Of a stretch of DNA of 64,000 nt, positions 8,719-19,744 are shown piece by piece. The translations under genes were made by a program, and so were the position numbers. The stretch is from contig NZ_AGUF01000075.1 in NCBI RefSeq assembly GCF_000236785.1, positions 62,001 to 126,000 of the forward strand. Direction: 5' to 3'. Origin of the DNA: Achromobacter arsenitoxydans SY8. GTDB lineage: Bacteria > Pseudomonadota > Gammaproteobacteria > Burkholderiales > Burkholderiaceae_B. Each line of letters starts with the position of its first letter. Positions within the stretch are counted from its first letter, which is position 1. The notes under the pieces were generated by a model. The model ran no database searches. It was not told the origin of the DNA and saw only the letters and a list, made by a program, of their open reading frames with translations.

Positions 8719-8748
8719 AATTTACGTGCATATGCCGATATCTGTCAA
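8719..8748 (-). promoter_or_regulatory. Putative MATE promoter with internal palindrome
   Basis: On the minus strand a perfect -35 TTGACA (8748-8743) is followed after 18 bp by TAAATT (8724-8719), a 4/6 match to a -10. The spacer contains the perfect palindrome GCATATGC (8728-8735) and an adjacent GATATC. A repressor bound here would block the promoter. The divergent MarR protein is the natural candidate. Confidence 0.5.
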
Positions 8749-8823
8749 TAATAGGCTGGACGCGAACCCGGCCCGGCAGTAGCGTTAAGTCCTTGTCCCG
8801 CCCACCCTTGATTCCCGCACGCC

Positions 8824-9300
8824 ATGTCCGACGCCCCGCTTTTCGGCCCCGCCGTCACCCCGGACCCGCTCATCTGCAATGGCGCCGCGCTGCGCAAGGC
8901 GACGCGGCGCGTGTCGCAGTTGTATGACACGGTGCTGGCGCCTTGCGGACTGAAGGTGTCGCAGCATTCGATCCTGGTCCATATCGCGCGGGCGGGCGCG
9001 CCCTCCATGACCGACCTGGCGCGAGCCATGGTGCTGGACCGCTCGGCGCTGGCCCACAACCTCAAGCCGCTGCAGCGCGACGGCTATGTCCGAATGATGC
9101 GCGACCCGCTGGACGGCCGCAGCCGCCGGGTCGAACTGACCGACGCGGGCAGCGCCAAGCTGGCCGAGTCCCGGCGCCTCTGGAAGGACGCGCAGAACCG
9201 CTTCGAGGCCGCCTACGGCGTGGAACGCGCCGCGGCCCTGCGCCGGTCGCTCGCCGATATTTTTTCCGACGAATTCGCGCTGGCGTTCAGCCGGGGCTAG
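8824..9300 (+). CDS. MarR-family transcriptional regulator
   Basis: A 158-residue winged-helix regulator of the MarR family. Dimerisation helices flank the central wHTH at residues about 45-110. The recognition region is MTDLARAMVLDRSALAHNLK, followed by the conserved wing DPLDGRSRRVELT, which matches the family's D-x-R-D/G-x-R signature. MarR proteins usually repress a neighbouring efflux gene and release DNA on binding a phenolic or other ligand. It is divergent from the MATE gene with a 133-bp intergenic region holding a palindrome, so control of that transporter and of itself is likely. Confidence 0.9.
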   Translation: MSDAPLFGPAVTPDPLICNGAALRKATRRVSQLYDTVLAPCGLKVSQHSILVHIARAGAPSMTDLARAMVLDRSALAHNLKPLQRDGYVRMMRDPLDGRSRRVELTDAGSAKLAESRRLWKDAQNRFEAAYGVERAAALRRSLADIFSDEFALAFSRG

Positions 9301-10190
9301 GGCCTGCGCGCCCGCCCCAGCAGCAGGACGCCGCCCAGCACGCAGGCCATGCCGCCCAACTGCGCGGCGCCCAAGGGCTCGCCCAGCAGGCCGGCCGCAA
9401 GCAGCACCGCCGAAACCGGCGCCAGCGCCGTGAACAGCGCGGCGTCGGACCCGCGCACCCGCGCCGCGCCGGCATACCAGAGCAGGAAGCCGCCCACCGT
9501 CGGCGCCAGCGCGTAGTACGCCACCGCGGCCAAGGCGCCGGCCGGCAGGGGCAGGGTCCATGGCGCTTCCGCCAGGCTGGCCAGGGCGGAGAACGCCAGG
9601 CCGAAGCCGGTCATGATTGTTGAAAGCGCAAGCGGCGCCACCGGCGTGCGCAGACGCTTGTTGAGCAGGATGAACAGGCCTTCGCAGACCACCGCCCCAA
9701 GGATCAGCGCGTTGCCGGCCAGCGAACGCTCGCCGTCCGGTCCCGTCGCGCCGCGCGACATCAGCCAGACCCCGAAGGCCGCGGCGCCGATGGCGGCAAG
9801 CGCGGTCCTGCCGGGGCGCTCGCCCAGCACCAGGACCGCGATCGCGGCGGTGACCAGCGGCAGCGTGCCCAGGATGATGCCGCCGTCCACCGCCGACGCG
9901 CGCTGCAGTCCCGCGATCAGCAGCGTGGTGTAGCCCACGCTGCCGGCAATGGCCTGCACCGCCAGCAACAGCCAGTCGCGCCCGCACAGCTGGGGGATAC
10001 GCGCGCCGGACAGCGCCATCAGCAGCGCGAAGCAGGGCAGCGCGATGGCAAAGCGCAGCGCGGTGGCGGTGAAGGGCGGCAGGCCGGTCCCGATGATCTT
10101 GCTGGCCACTACGGTGCTGCCCACCAGCGCCATCGCCGCCGCCAGATAGAGGCAGCCTCGCACCCGCTCGTTCACGTTCATTGCCGCCAT
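9297..10190 (-). CDS. EamA/DMT-family inner-membrane transporter
   Basis: A 297-residue drug/metabolite exporter with ten predicted helices in two EamA repeats (about residues 12-145 and 160-295). The second repeat shows the characteristic AALFTALAPVSAVLLAAGLLGEPL end. Members export amino acids, purines or drugs, and the substrate here is unknown. The ATG at 10190 is used; the Met four codons later is an equally good start. The stop overlaps the MarR stop by 4 bp in convergent orientation. The AraC-type regulator lies just upstream on the same strand, 72 bp away, and is the probable controller. Confidence 0.88.
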   Translation of the reverse strand: MAAMNVNERVRGCLYLAAAMALVGSTVVASKIIGTGLPPFTATALRFAIALPCFALLMALSGARIPQLCGRDWLLLAVQAIAGSVGYTTLLIAGLQRASAVDGGIILGTLPLVTAAIAVLVLGERPGRTALAAIGAAAFGVWLMSRGATGPDGERSLAGNALILGAVVCEGLFILLNKRLRTPVAPLALSTIMTGFGLAFSALASLAEAPWTLPLPAGALAAVAYYALAPTVGGFLLWYAGAARVRGSDAALFTALAPVSAVLLAAGLLGEPLGAAQLGGMACVLGGVLLLGRARRP

Positions 10191-10262
10191 CCCGATTGAA
10201 AGGACGCAGCGTAGTGTCGGGACGGGCGCGGGGTCTTGAATGAAATTGCAGCGGGCCGCGTG

Positions 10263-11093
10263 TCAGGCCCGGCCGGCCGCCAGCGCATAGCGGCCCGGCG
10301 ATACGCCGTAGGCGCGCACGAACAGGCGCGTCATGTGGCTCTGGTCGGAAAAACCGCCCTGGGCGGCCGCGTCCGCCAGGGACGCGCCCTGGCGTATCAG
10401 CTGGCGCGCCAGCTGCAGGCGGCGTTGCGTCTGGTACGCGTGCGGCGTCAGTCCGGTGGCGCGGGCGAAGGCGCGCAGCACCTGGAAGCGGCTCAGGCCG
10501 CAGGCGCCGGCCAGGTCGGCAAGCGTCAGCACGGCGGCGGGGTCGTCGTCGATCAGTCCCCGCGCATGGCGGATGGCGCCCGGCACGGCATGGCGCGGCG
10601 CGAGCGGCGGGGCGGCGCCGCGCGGACCGCCAGCCTGCGCCAGGACGCGCAGCAGCAGTTCGCCGCAGGCCAGCGCCGGGGCGCCGCCCGTGGCGTGCGC
10701 ATACAGCGCCAGCAGGTCCCGCGCCAGCGCCGGGCGGTCCTGGGCGGGGTGCTCGAATTCAAACTGGCGCGAACCGCCGCCCGGCCAGCACGCCCAGATG
10801 TCGGCCGCGGCATCGGCAACCACCTCAGGGTCCAGGTAGAGCATCTGCCAGGCGCGCACGCCGCCGCCGATCGGCGCGCCGTCGTGGACTTCGCCGGGAT
10901 TGACGGTGATGACGTAGCCGGGTCCGGCCTGCACCGGGCCGCGTCCGCTGTGCGATGCCTGTGCGCCCTGGCGCAGGACGCCGATGCCGAACTGGTCGTG
11001 GGTATGCCGCGCGAACGTGCGCCCGCTGCGCGCCGCGACCGCCTGCACGCCGGCGATGGCGCTGCGCTGCATAAGGAACTGAGCTGTGGTCAT
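10263..11093 (-). CDS. AraC-family transcriptional regulator
   Basis: A 276-residue AraC-type activator. The N-terminal half is a cupin-like ligand domain (HTHDQFGIGVLRQG and VNPGEVHDG, residues about 30-70). The C-terminal part (about 175-270) carries the double helix-turn-helix with LADLAGACGLSRFQVLRAF and the signature GFSDQSHMTRLFVRAYGVSPGRY, written here as two adjacent blocks. Proteins of this layout often sit next to amino-acid or drug exporters. The EamA gene follows on the same strand, so regulator and exporter may form one unit. Confidence 0.9.
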   Translation of the reverse strand: MTTAQFLMQRSAIAGVQAVAARSGRTFARHTHDQFGIGVLRQGAQASHSGRGPVQAGPGYVITVNPGEVHDGAPIGGGVRAWQMLYLDPEVVADAAADIWACWPGGGSRQFEFEHPAQDRPALARDLLALYAHATGGAPALACGELLLRVLAQAGGPRGAAPPLAPRHAVPGAIRHARGLIDDDPAAVLTLADLAGACGLSRFQVLRAFARATGLTPHAYQTQRRLQLARQLIRQGASLADAAAQGGFSDQSHMTRLFVRAYGVSPGRYALAAGRA

Positions 11094-11153
11094 GGGCGAA
11101 CGGGGGGCGGAGGGGACGGGCCAGTATCGCTCCCCGCGCCCGGGGCGATCAAG

Positions 11154-11642
11154 CTATTGCAGCCCGTTCCAGCGCGCCACCGAGGGTTCGGCCGCGGCCC
11201 ACTTCCATTGCCCGTCCTGTTGCCGGCAGATCGTGCTGGCGTAGGCGGCGGGCGCGGCTTCCTGCTCCACCGTGAACAGCACTTCGCGGCAATGGGCCAG
11301 CGGGGTGTCGATGTCGCGCACGGCCTGGATGGAACCGCGTTCGTTGCCGACAGGCAGCGTCCGCTTGACCTGCCATTGCCGCACTTCGCCGATGGGCAGC
11401 GCGCCGACCGCGTTGGCCATGACGTTCTGCTGGTCGTTCTTCCATTCGCGCAGGACGTACTTCACCGTGGCGTCCACCGCCGCCTGCACCGAGACCCCGA
11501 TCGCGTAGCCGGCGACCGGGTTGGCTGTGGCCGCGCCGCTCAGGGTGCCGACCACCGCGCCCGTGGCGGGACCGATGGATGAACTCTGGCAGCCGGCCAG
11601 CCCCAGGCTGGCGGCCAGCGCCAGCATGCCAACGCGGCGCAT
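11154..11642 (-). CDS. Small lipoprotein, paralogue of the upstream gene
   Basis: A 162-residue predicted lipoprotein with lipobox LAGC (Cys18). A Gly/Ala-rich, glycine-zipper-like segment (GPATGAVVGTLSGAATANPV) follows, then an alpha/beta region ending QWKWAAAEPSVARWNGLQ. It is clearly related to the gene directly upstream: same order of lipobox, glycine-rich segment, conserved Trp/Cys positions and near-identical C-terminal motif. Its ATG overlaps the TGA of that gene by one base (TGATG), so they are coupled. Function is unknown. Two Cys residues in the C-terminal half may form a disulfide. Confidence 0.8.
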   Translation of the reverse strand: MRRVGMLALAASLGLAGCQSSSIGPATGAVVGTLSGAATANPVAGYAIGVSVQAAVDATVKYVLREWKNDQQNVMANAVGALPIGEVRQWQVKRTLPVGNERGSIQAVRDIDTPLAHCREVLFTVEQEAAPAAYASTICRQQDGQWKWAAAEPSVARWNGLQ

Positions 11643-12190
11643 CACTGGAGCGAGCCCCAGCGCGCCGTGGCCGGTTCGGCGCTGGCCCAGCGCCAGTGCT
11701 CGCCGTCGCGGCACACGGTGGTGACGTAGAACTCGCGCAGCGGATCGGCGCCGGGCTTGTCGGCGGGCGTGTCGATCGAGAACACCACTTCCTTGCATTG
11801 CAGGTTGGCGCCGCCGATCAGCCGGCTGACCGTGACTTGGCCGCGCGCGTCGCTTTCGATGGGAAGCCGGTGCTTCACGTTCCAGTCGGCGACCTTGCCG
11901 ACCGCCAGCGGGCCGGCGGCCATGGCGATGGCGTCCTGTTCCTCGCCGCGCGTCTGGCGCTGCGCGTAGGCCAGCGCGGCCTTGGCGCCGGCCTGCACGC
12001 CCAGGCCGATGCCGGTGGCGACGGTGGGGTTGTCCGTGACTTTGTTGGCAATGGCGGTGCCGGCGATGCCCGCCGCGGCGCCGGTGCCTTCACCGAGCAG
12101 CGAGCTGCAGCCCGACAGGGCGGCCAGCGCGGTCAGTCCCAGCAAGAAAAGCGCGCGGCGGCTCGCGTCGGTTGGCGAGATGGTGAACAA
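11642..12190 (-). CDS. Small lipoprotein with glycine-zipper-like segment
   Basis: A 182-residue predicted lipoprotein, the first gene of a tandem duplicated pair. The signal peptide ends with lipobox LSGC (Cys28). A Gly/Ala-rich region (GTGAAAGIAGTAIANKVT) resembles glycine-zipper segments of envelope lipoproteins. The C-terminal domain contains conserved Cys residues and ends RWASAEPATARWGSLQ, nearly the same as its downstream paralogue. Function is not known. Envelope association is inferred from the lipobox. The start fits a short basic n-region before the hydrophobic core. Confidence 0.8.
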   Translation of the reverse strand: MFTISPTDASRRALFLLGLTALAALSGCSSLLGEGTGAAAGIAGTAIANKVTDNPTVATGIGLGVQAGAKAALAYAQRQTRGEEQDAIAMAAGPLAVGKVADWNVKHRLPIESDARGQVTVSRLIGGANLQCKEVVFSIDTPADKPGADPLREFYVTTVCRDGEHWRWASAEPATARWGSLQ

Positions 12191-12306
12191 GCTGCGTGCC
12201 CTCCTGCGTGAAAAATTGGCGGCGCAAGTATAGGAGGGCAGGCGGGCCCGCGGGCGCGGGCTTTACATTTGTTGGCAATTCCGCCCCGGTCGCGGACGGA
12301 AAAAAA

Positions 12307-15045
<2,739 letters not shown>

Positions 15046-15146
15046 TGCCTGTGGCCTCCCGGAGGGCTGGCGCCGTGACCGGGCCGGGAGCGGGGCCGCA
15101 CGGGTCAGTCCGGGCTTCATGATACGCCCGGGCGCGCCGACCCGTG

Positions 15147-16115
15147 TTACATGGGCGGACGGGCGCCCTTGGTGTAGACCTCGCGCAGGGCCGCCGCGAA
15201 TTGCGCGTCCACGTTGCGCCGCAGTCCGTCCGACCGCGTGAACAGCGAGATCGGGGGCAGGGTCCAGTCGAAGGAATAGGGCACGATGGCCGCGCCGGCG
15301 ATGCGGACCAGTTCGTCCGCGATGTCGGCGGGCAGGATGGAGACAGCGCGGTCGCTGGCCACGATCATTTCGCCGATCAGTTTGGACGAATCGCTTTGCA
15401 CCGACGGCGGGGGCGGCGCCAGGCCGGCGCGCAGGAAGATGTCGGCCACCTGTTCGCGGATCGGGCTGCCGGGCGTGCCCAGGATCCAGTCCAGGTCGGC
15501 CAGCCGGTTCCATTCCAGTCGCGAACGGCCCAGCCGCGCCGCCAGGCGGCGGCTGGCGATCAGCCGCGGCTGCTGGTGGTACAGCACCTCGAAGCCGATG
15601 TTGCTCAGGTCGACCGAGGGCGTGGCCCAGCCCACGACGACGTCCAGCGTGTGGTCGCGCAGCTGGCGCAGCAATGCGGGGCCCTGGCCTTCGTGGATGG
15701 TGGCGGTGATGCGCCGCCCCTGCGGCAGGGTGCGGCCGATGGCGGCCGACAGCATCTGGCCGGACACAAAGGGGATGACCCCGATATGCAGGTGGGCGGC
15801 ATGGCCCGCCGCCACGGCTTCCATTTCCTGCACCAGGTGGCCCAGGTCGTGGACCAGCCCCCGGGCGCGGGCCAGCACCACGGCGCCCATCGGGGTAGGC
15901 GTCATGCCCCGGACCGAACGGTCGAAGAGCGGCACGTCGAACATGCTTTCCAGTTCGGCCAGGGCGTTGGTTACGGCCGGCTGGCTGGTGGCCATGTGCT
16001 CGGCCACCCGGGTCAGCGACCCGTGCTGCTCGATTTGCAGCAGCAGCATCAGGTGGCGCATCTTCAGGCGCGAGGTCAGTTTCCGGACGACAGCATCCGG
16101 ATCAAAGGGTGTCAT
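15147..16115 (-). CDS. LysR-family transcriptional regulator
   Basis: A 322-residue LysR regulator with an N-terminal HTH (about 17-75; QHGSLTRVAEHMATSQPAVT) preceded by the R-L-K-M-R-H-L extension typical of the GbpR/PcaQ/CbbR-like subgroup. The effector domain spans about 105-310. It is divergent from maeB across 107 bp, so malic enzyme is a candidate target. Downstream is the P-type ATPase, 101 bp away on the same strand. The effector is unknown. An inverted repeat just upstream of the start is a candidate binding site. Confidence 0.9.
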   Translation of the reverse strand: MTPFDPDAVVRKLTSRLKMRHLMLLLQIEQHGSLTRVAEHMATSQPAVTNALAELESMFDVPLFDRSVRGMTPTPMGAVVLARARGLVHDLGHLVQEMEAVAAGHAAHLHIGVIPFVSGQMLSAAIGRTLPQGRRITATIHEGQGPALLRQLRDHTLDVVVGWATPSVDLSNIGFEVLYHQQPRLIASRRLAARLGRSRLEWNRLADLDWILGTPGSPIREQVADIFLRAGLAPPPPSVQSDSSKLIGEMIVASDRAVSILPADIADELVRIAGAAIVPYSFDWTLPPISLFTRSDGLRRNVDAQFAAALREVYTKGARPPM

Positions 16116-16122
16116 AGAGAGA

Positions 16123-16142
16123 CCATAATCTAATGCTTATGG
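16123..16142. promoter_or_regulatory. Inverted repeat between LysR gene and maeB
   Basis: A perfect 6-bp inverted repeat CCATAA-N8-TTATGG lies 8 bp before the LysR start and 80 bp before maeB. It sits in an AT-rich patch (to about 16165) that probably carries both divergent promoters. LysR binding is inferred from position and dyad symmetry. Confidence 0.4.
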
Positions 16143-16222
16143 AACAATATTAAATCCGAATGAATGCCTTATGTCTCGGGGCCTAGAATTTTTCCCATTC
16201 AAGACAGCGAGGCTACAGCCCC

Positions 16223-18520
16223 ATGAAGACGCAATCGGACCGCCAGGCGGCACTGGATTATCACGAGTACCCCACCCCGGGAAAGATCTCGGTCGTGGCC
16301 TCCAAGCCGCTGGTCAACCAGCGCGACCTGGCCCTGGCGTACTCGCCCGGCGTGGCGGCGGCCTGCGAGGAAATCGTGGCCGATCCGGCCAACGTGTACC
16401 GCTACACCGCCCGCGGCAATCTGGTCGGCGTGATCACCAACGGCTCCGCGGTGCTGGGCCTGGGCAACATCGGCGCGCTGGCTTCCAAGCCGGTGATGGA
16501 AGGCAAGGCGGTGCTGTTCAAGAAATTCGCCGGCCTGGACGTGTTCGACATCGAGATCAACGAAACCGATCCGGACAAGCTGGTCGAGATCATCGCCGGC
16601 CTGGAAGCCACCTTCGGCGGCATCAACCTGGAAGACATCAAGGCGCCGGAGTGCTTCACCGTCGAGCGCAAGCTGCGCGAACGCATGAAGATCCCCGTCT
16701 TCCACGACGACCAGCACGGCACCGCGATCTGCGTGTCGGCCGCCTTCATCAACGGCCTGAAGGTCGTGGGCAAGGACATCAAGAAGGTCAAGGTGGTGAC
16801 GTCGGGCGCGGGCGCCGCGGCGCTGGCGTGCCTGGATTTGATGGTGGACCTGGGCCTGCCGCTGGAGAACATCTGGGTGACCGACATCGAGGGCGTGGTC
16901 TATGAAGGCCGAACCACCCTGATGGACCCGGACAAGGCGCGCTTTGCGCAAAAGACCGACGCGCGCAAGCTGGCCGAAGTGATCGAGGGCGCGGACGTGT
17001 TCCTGGGCCTGTCGGCCGGCGGCGTGCTCAAGCCCGAGATGGTCGCGGCCATGGGCACGCGCCCGCTGATCCTGGCGCTGGCCAATCCCACGCCGGAGAT
17101 CCTGCCGGAAGTGGCGCACGGCGTGCGCGACGACGTGGTGATGGCCACCGGCCGTTCGGACTACCCGAACCAGGTCAACAACGTGCTGTGCTTCCCGTAC
17201 ATCTTCCGCGGCGCGCTGGACGTGGGCGCCACGACCATCACCCGTGAAATGGAGAAGGCGGCGGTCTATGCCATCGCCGAGCTGGCCGAAGAAGAGCAGA
17301 ACGAAGTCGTGGCCGCGGCCTACGGCACCTATGACATCTCGTTCGGTCCCGAATACCTGATTCCCAAGCCGTTCGACCCGCGCCTGATCGTGCGCATCGC
17401 GCCGGCCGTGGCCAAGGCGGCGATGGAAGGCGGCGTGGCCACGCGCCCGCTGGCCGACCTGGAAGCCTACGAAGAGCAGCTGCAGCAGTTCGTGTACCAC
17501 TCGGGCGCGTTCATGAAGCCGCTGTTCTCGGCCGCCAAGCGCATCGTGCGCTCGGGCGGGAAGGCGCGCATCGTGTTCACCGAAGGCGAAGACGAGCGCG
17601 TGCTGCGCGCGGTACAGGTGATCGTGGACGAAGGCCTGGCCCGTCCGATCCTGGTGGGCCGCCCCGCCGTGCTGCTGTCGCGCATCGAGAAATTCGGCTT
17701 GCGCCTGCGCCTGGGCGAAGACGTTGAAGTCACCAACCCGGAATACGACGAGCGCTTCCACCAGTACTGGACGACGTACTGGGAACTGATGTGCCGCCGC
17801 GGCATCACCAAGGAAATGGCGCGCGTGGAAATGCGCCGCCGCCTGACCCTGATCGGCGCGATGATGGTGCACCTGGGCGACGCCGACGGCATGGTCTGCG
17901 GCACGGTCGGCGCCTACCATGATCATCTGCGTTTCGTGGACGAGGTGATCGGCCGCCGCCCGGGCCACAACGTGTACGCGGCCATGAACATCCTGCTGCT
18001 CAACGAGCGCACGGTGGTGCTGGTGGACACGCACGTGAACGACGAGCCCTCGGCCGAGCAAATCGCCGAATTCACGGTGATGGCCGCGCAGGAAATGGCG
18101 CGCATGAACCTGGCGCCCAAGGTGGCGCTGCTGTCGCGGTCGAACTTCGGTTCGGGCAGTTCGGCGTCGGGCGCCAAGATGCGCCGCGCGCTGGAACTGG
18201 TGCGCGAAGCCGCGCCGGACCTGGAAGTCGACGGTGAAATGCACGGCGATTGCGCGCTGGACGAGGCGCTGCGCATGCGCATCCTGCCGTCGTCCACGCT
18301 CAAGGGCGAAGCCAACCTGCTGGTGTGCCCGAACGTGGACTCGGGCAACATCGCCTACAACCTGCTCAAGACGGCGGCCGGCGGCAACGTGGCGGTCGGC
18401 CCCATTCTGCTGGGCGCCAACGCGCCGGTGCACATCCTGACCTCCAGCTCCACCGTGCGCCGCATCATCAACATGACGGCCATGACGGTGCTGGACGCCA
18501 ACCGGGTGGACGCGCCCTGA
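16223..18520 (+). CDS. maeB: NADP-dependent malic enzyme (MaeB type)
   Basis: A 765-residue malic enzyme that decarboxylates malate to pyruvate and makes NADPH. The catalytic domain (about 1-430) shows the malic signature [10 protein letters not shown], the Tyr/Lys-containing N-terminal region and the Rossmann motif [12 protein letters not shown]. The C-terminal part (about 440-765) is the phosphotransacetylase-like domain found in large MaeB proteins, which has a regulatory role (acetyl-CoA). The length matches the family. The gene is monocistronic, with a strong bidirectional terminator 46 bp after the stop. The neighbouring divergent LysR may regulate it. Confidence 0.96.
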   Translation: MKTQSDRQAALDYHEYPTPGKISVVASKPLVNQRDLALAYSPGVAAACEEIVADPANVYRYTARGNLVGVITNGSAVLGLGNIGALASKPVMEGKAVLFKKFAGLDVFDIEINETDPDKLVEIIAGLEATFGGINLEDIKAPECFTVERKLRERMKIPVFHDDQHGTAICVSAAFINGLKVVGKDIKKVKVVTSGAGAAALACLDLMVDLGLPLENIWVTDIEGVVYEGRTTLMDPDKARFAQKTDARKLAEVIEGADVFLGLSAGGVLKPEMVAAMGTRPLILALANPTPEILPEVAHGVRDDVVMATGRSDYPNQVNNVLCFPYIFRGALDVGATTITREMEKAAVYAIAELAEEEQNEVVAAAYGTYDISFGPEYLIPKPFDPRLIVRIAPAVAKAAMEGGVATRPLADLEAYEEQLQQFVYHSGAFMKPLFSAAKRIVRSGGKARIVFTEGEDERVLRAVQVIVDEGLARPILVGRPAVLLSRIEKFGLRLRLGEDVEVTNPEYDERFHQYWTTYWELMCRRGITKEMARVEMRRRLTLIGAMMVHLGDADGMVCGTVGAYHDHLRFVDEVIGRRPGHNVYAAMNILLLNERTVVLVDTHVNDEPSAEQIAEFTVMAAQEMARMNLAPKVALLSRSNFGSGSSASGAKMRRALELVREAAPDLEVDGEMHGDCALDEALRMRILPSSTLKGEANLLVCPNVDSGNIAYNLLKTAAGGNVAVGPILLGANAPVHILTSSSTVRRIINMTAMTVLDANRVDAP

Positions 18521-18566
18521 TCCCCGCGCCGCGCGCCGCCGCCTGAGCGCGGCGCCTGCGCACAAG

Positions 18567-18604
18567 AAAATGCGCGCCGTTCTTTAAAGAGCGGCGCGCA
18601 TTTT
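18567..18604. terminator. Bidirectional rho-independent terminator
   Basis: A perfect 13-bp inverted repeat (AAAATGCGCGCCG at 18567-18579, complement at 18592-18604) with a 12-nt loop. It has a T-run on the right for maeB and an A-run on the left that serves the convergent gene ending at 18621. Confidence 0.9.
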
Positions 18605-18620
18605 TCATGGTCCGGCGGAA

Positions 18621-19001
18621 TCAGTTGCTGCTGGCCTTCCAGGTGCCGTCCGGCTGTTTGCAGAACCAGAATTGCCAGGTTTCCGTGGTGGTGGTGCGGG
18701 AGAATTCCCCGACCAGGAAGCGGCAGACGCGGTCGTCTTTGACCTTCGTGGTCTTGGTGGGCGTCAGTTGCACCTTGATGGGCGCGGCTTTCTTGCGCTG
18801 CACGGTGCTGGTCCATTCAGTGCGCTGGCCGTCGGCGGAATTGTTCAGCGACTGCGCCACGGCTTCGTGGAACGACGCGCTGTCGGCCTTGGGAATCTGC
18901 GTGATGAGGGCGTCGTTGAGCATCACGGCCGGCGCGGCGACTGCCGCCGCCGACAGGCCGCAAGACATCATCACTGCAGCAAGAACGCGGGTATATCTCA
19001 T
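18621..19001 (-). CDS. Small secreted hypothetical protein
   Basis: A 126-residue protein with a Sec signal peptide (MRYTRVLAAVMMSCGLSAAA, cleavage near AVAAPA). The mature part is about 100 residues with a Cys pair (CRFLVGEFSR and FWFCKQPDGTWKA), probably a disulfide. The C-terminal QPDGTWK resembles the ends of the two tandem lipoproteins at 11.2-12.2 kb, so it may be a distant member of the same envelope family. The ATG at 19001 is preferred over one eight codons earlier because the signal peptide starts there. Function is unknown. Confidence 0.75.
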   Translation of the reverse strand: MRYTRVLAAVMMSCGLSAAAVAAPAVMLNDALITQIPKADSASFHEAVAQSLNNSADGQRTEWTSTVQRKKAAPIKVQLTPTKTTKVKDDRVCRFLVGEFSRTTTTETWQFWFCKQPDGTWKASSN

Positions 19002-19079
19002 CAAGATGGGCTCCCTGGTCTGCACGACCGTTGTTGCAATACGCGAGTTTGAGGCGTGGATCTGAGCCGATAGTACGCC

Positions 19080-19105
19080 AAAAAAGGCCGCCCAACCGGG
19101 CGGCC
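19080..19105 (-). terminator. Rho-independent terminator of the DUF4148-type gene
   Basis: An 8-bp perfect stem GGCCGCCC/GGGCGGCC (19086-19093 and 19098-19105) with a 4-nt loop is followed on the minus strand by six T residues (19085-19080). It lies 37 bp after the stop of the repeat protein. Confidence 0.88.
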
Positions 19106-19141
19106 AAGGTACAACAAGGGGAGGGTAAATCTGAGGGCGGC

Positions 19142-19525
19142 TTACTTGCTGCCGGGGTACACGCCCTGGAAGGGCACGTTGTTCGGTTCAACGCTGCTGT
19201 CGCGGCCGGCGGCCTTGTCGGCGGCCTTGGCGGCGGCCAGTTCGGCCTTCACTTCGGCGCGGGTCTTGCCGGTGTGGGGCGTGCCGTAGACGCCCTGGAA
19301 GGGCACGTTGTTCGGTTCGACGCTGCTGTCGCGGCCGGCGGCCTTGTCGGCAGCCTTGGCGGCGGCCAGTTCAGCCCGCACCTGGGCGCGGGTCGGGCCT
19401 TCGTACGGTGTGCCGTAGACGCCTTGGAACGGAACGTTGTTGGGTTCGATGTTGGGCGAGGCGGCGTAGGCGCCGGCGCTCAGCGCGGCCAGGGTGAAAG
19501 TCAAAGCGGTAGCAAGGGTCTTCAT
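19142..19525 (-). CDS. Exported repeat protein, DUF4148-like
   Basis: A 127-residue exported protein. After a signal peptide (MKTLATALTFTLAALSAGAYA) the mature chain consists almost entirely of a 43-residue unit: EPNNVPFQGVYGTP, then TRAxVxAELAAAKAADKAAGRDSSV. There are two full units and a third cut after NNVPFQGVYPGSK. The TRAxVxAEL core is the hallmark of DUF4148 proteins, which are abundant small periplasmic proteins of Burkholderiales with no assigned function. The ATG at 19525 has an SD-like GGAGG 5-6 bp upstream. It is monocistronic, with a strong terminator. The helical Ala-rich linkers suggest an extended rod. Confidence 0.85.
   Translation of the reverse strand: MKTLATALTFTLAALSAGAYAASPNIEPNNVPFQGVYGTPYEGPTRAQVRAELAAAKAADKAAGRDSSVEPNNVPFQGVYGTPHTGKTRAEVKAELAAAKAADKAAGRDSSVEPNNVPFQGVYPGSK
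19161..19455. repeat. 129-bp tandem repeat inside the DUF4148-like gene
   Basis: Two complete copies (19161-19289, 19290-19418) and a partial third (from 19419) of a 129-bp unit keep frame and encode 43 residues each. The first two copies are almost identical at DNA level, which implies recent duplication or ongoing conversion. Copy number could vary between strains. Confidence 0.85.
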
Positions 19526-19744
19526 GGTAAACCTCCGATTCAAGAGCCTGGGGGAGCGAATCCGGCGGCCTATCCGTCGTGGTTCGTTGCTGTTTCCCGA
19601 TGGCTGAATAATGCGCCGATTAGAGGTAGGGATAAACCCGTATATCCGTAAAAGATATTTCCATGAATGGAAAGATGGTGTTCGATTTTGTTCAAAGTCC
19701 CCATTTATGGAATTAGGAATTCGCAGTACGCCACGGGGTTGTGC

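Noticed and set aside
16199-18565. Open frame of 788 codons on the minus strand across maeB
   Set aside because: It is antisense to maeB with no domain resemblance and a His/Arg-biased composition.
19667-19744. Longer N-terminus for the methyltransferase
   Set aside because: The extra 26 residues do not resemble the family and lie in the AT-rich promoter region.
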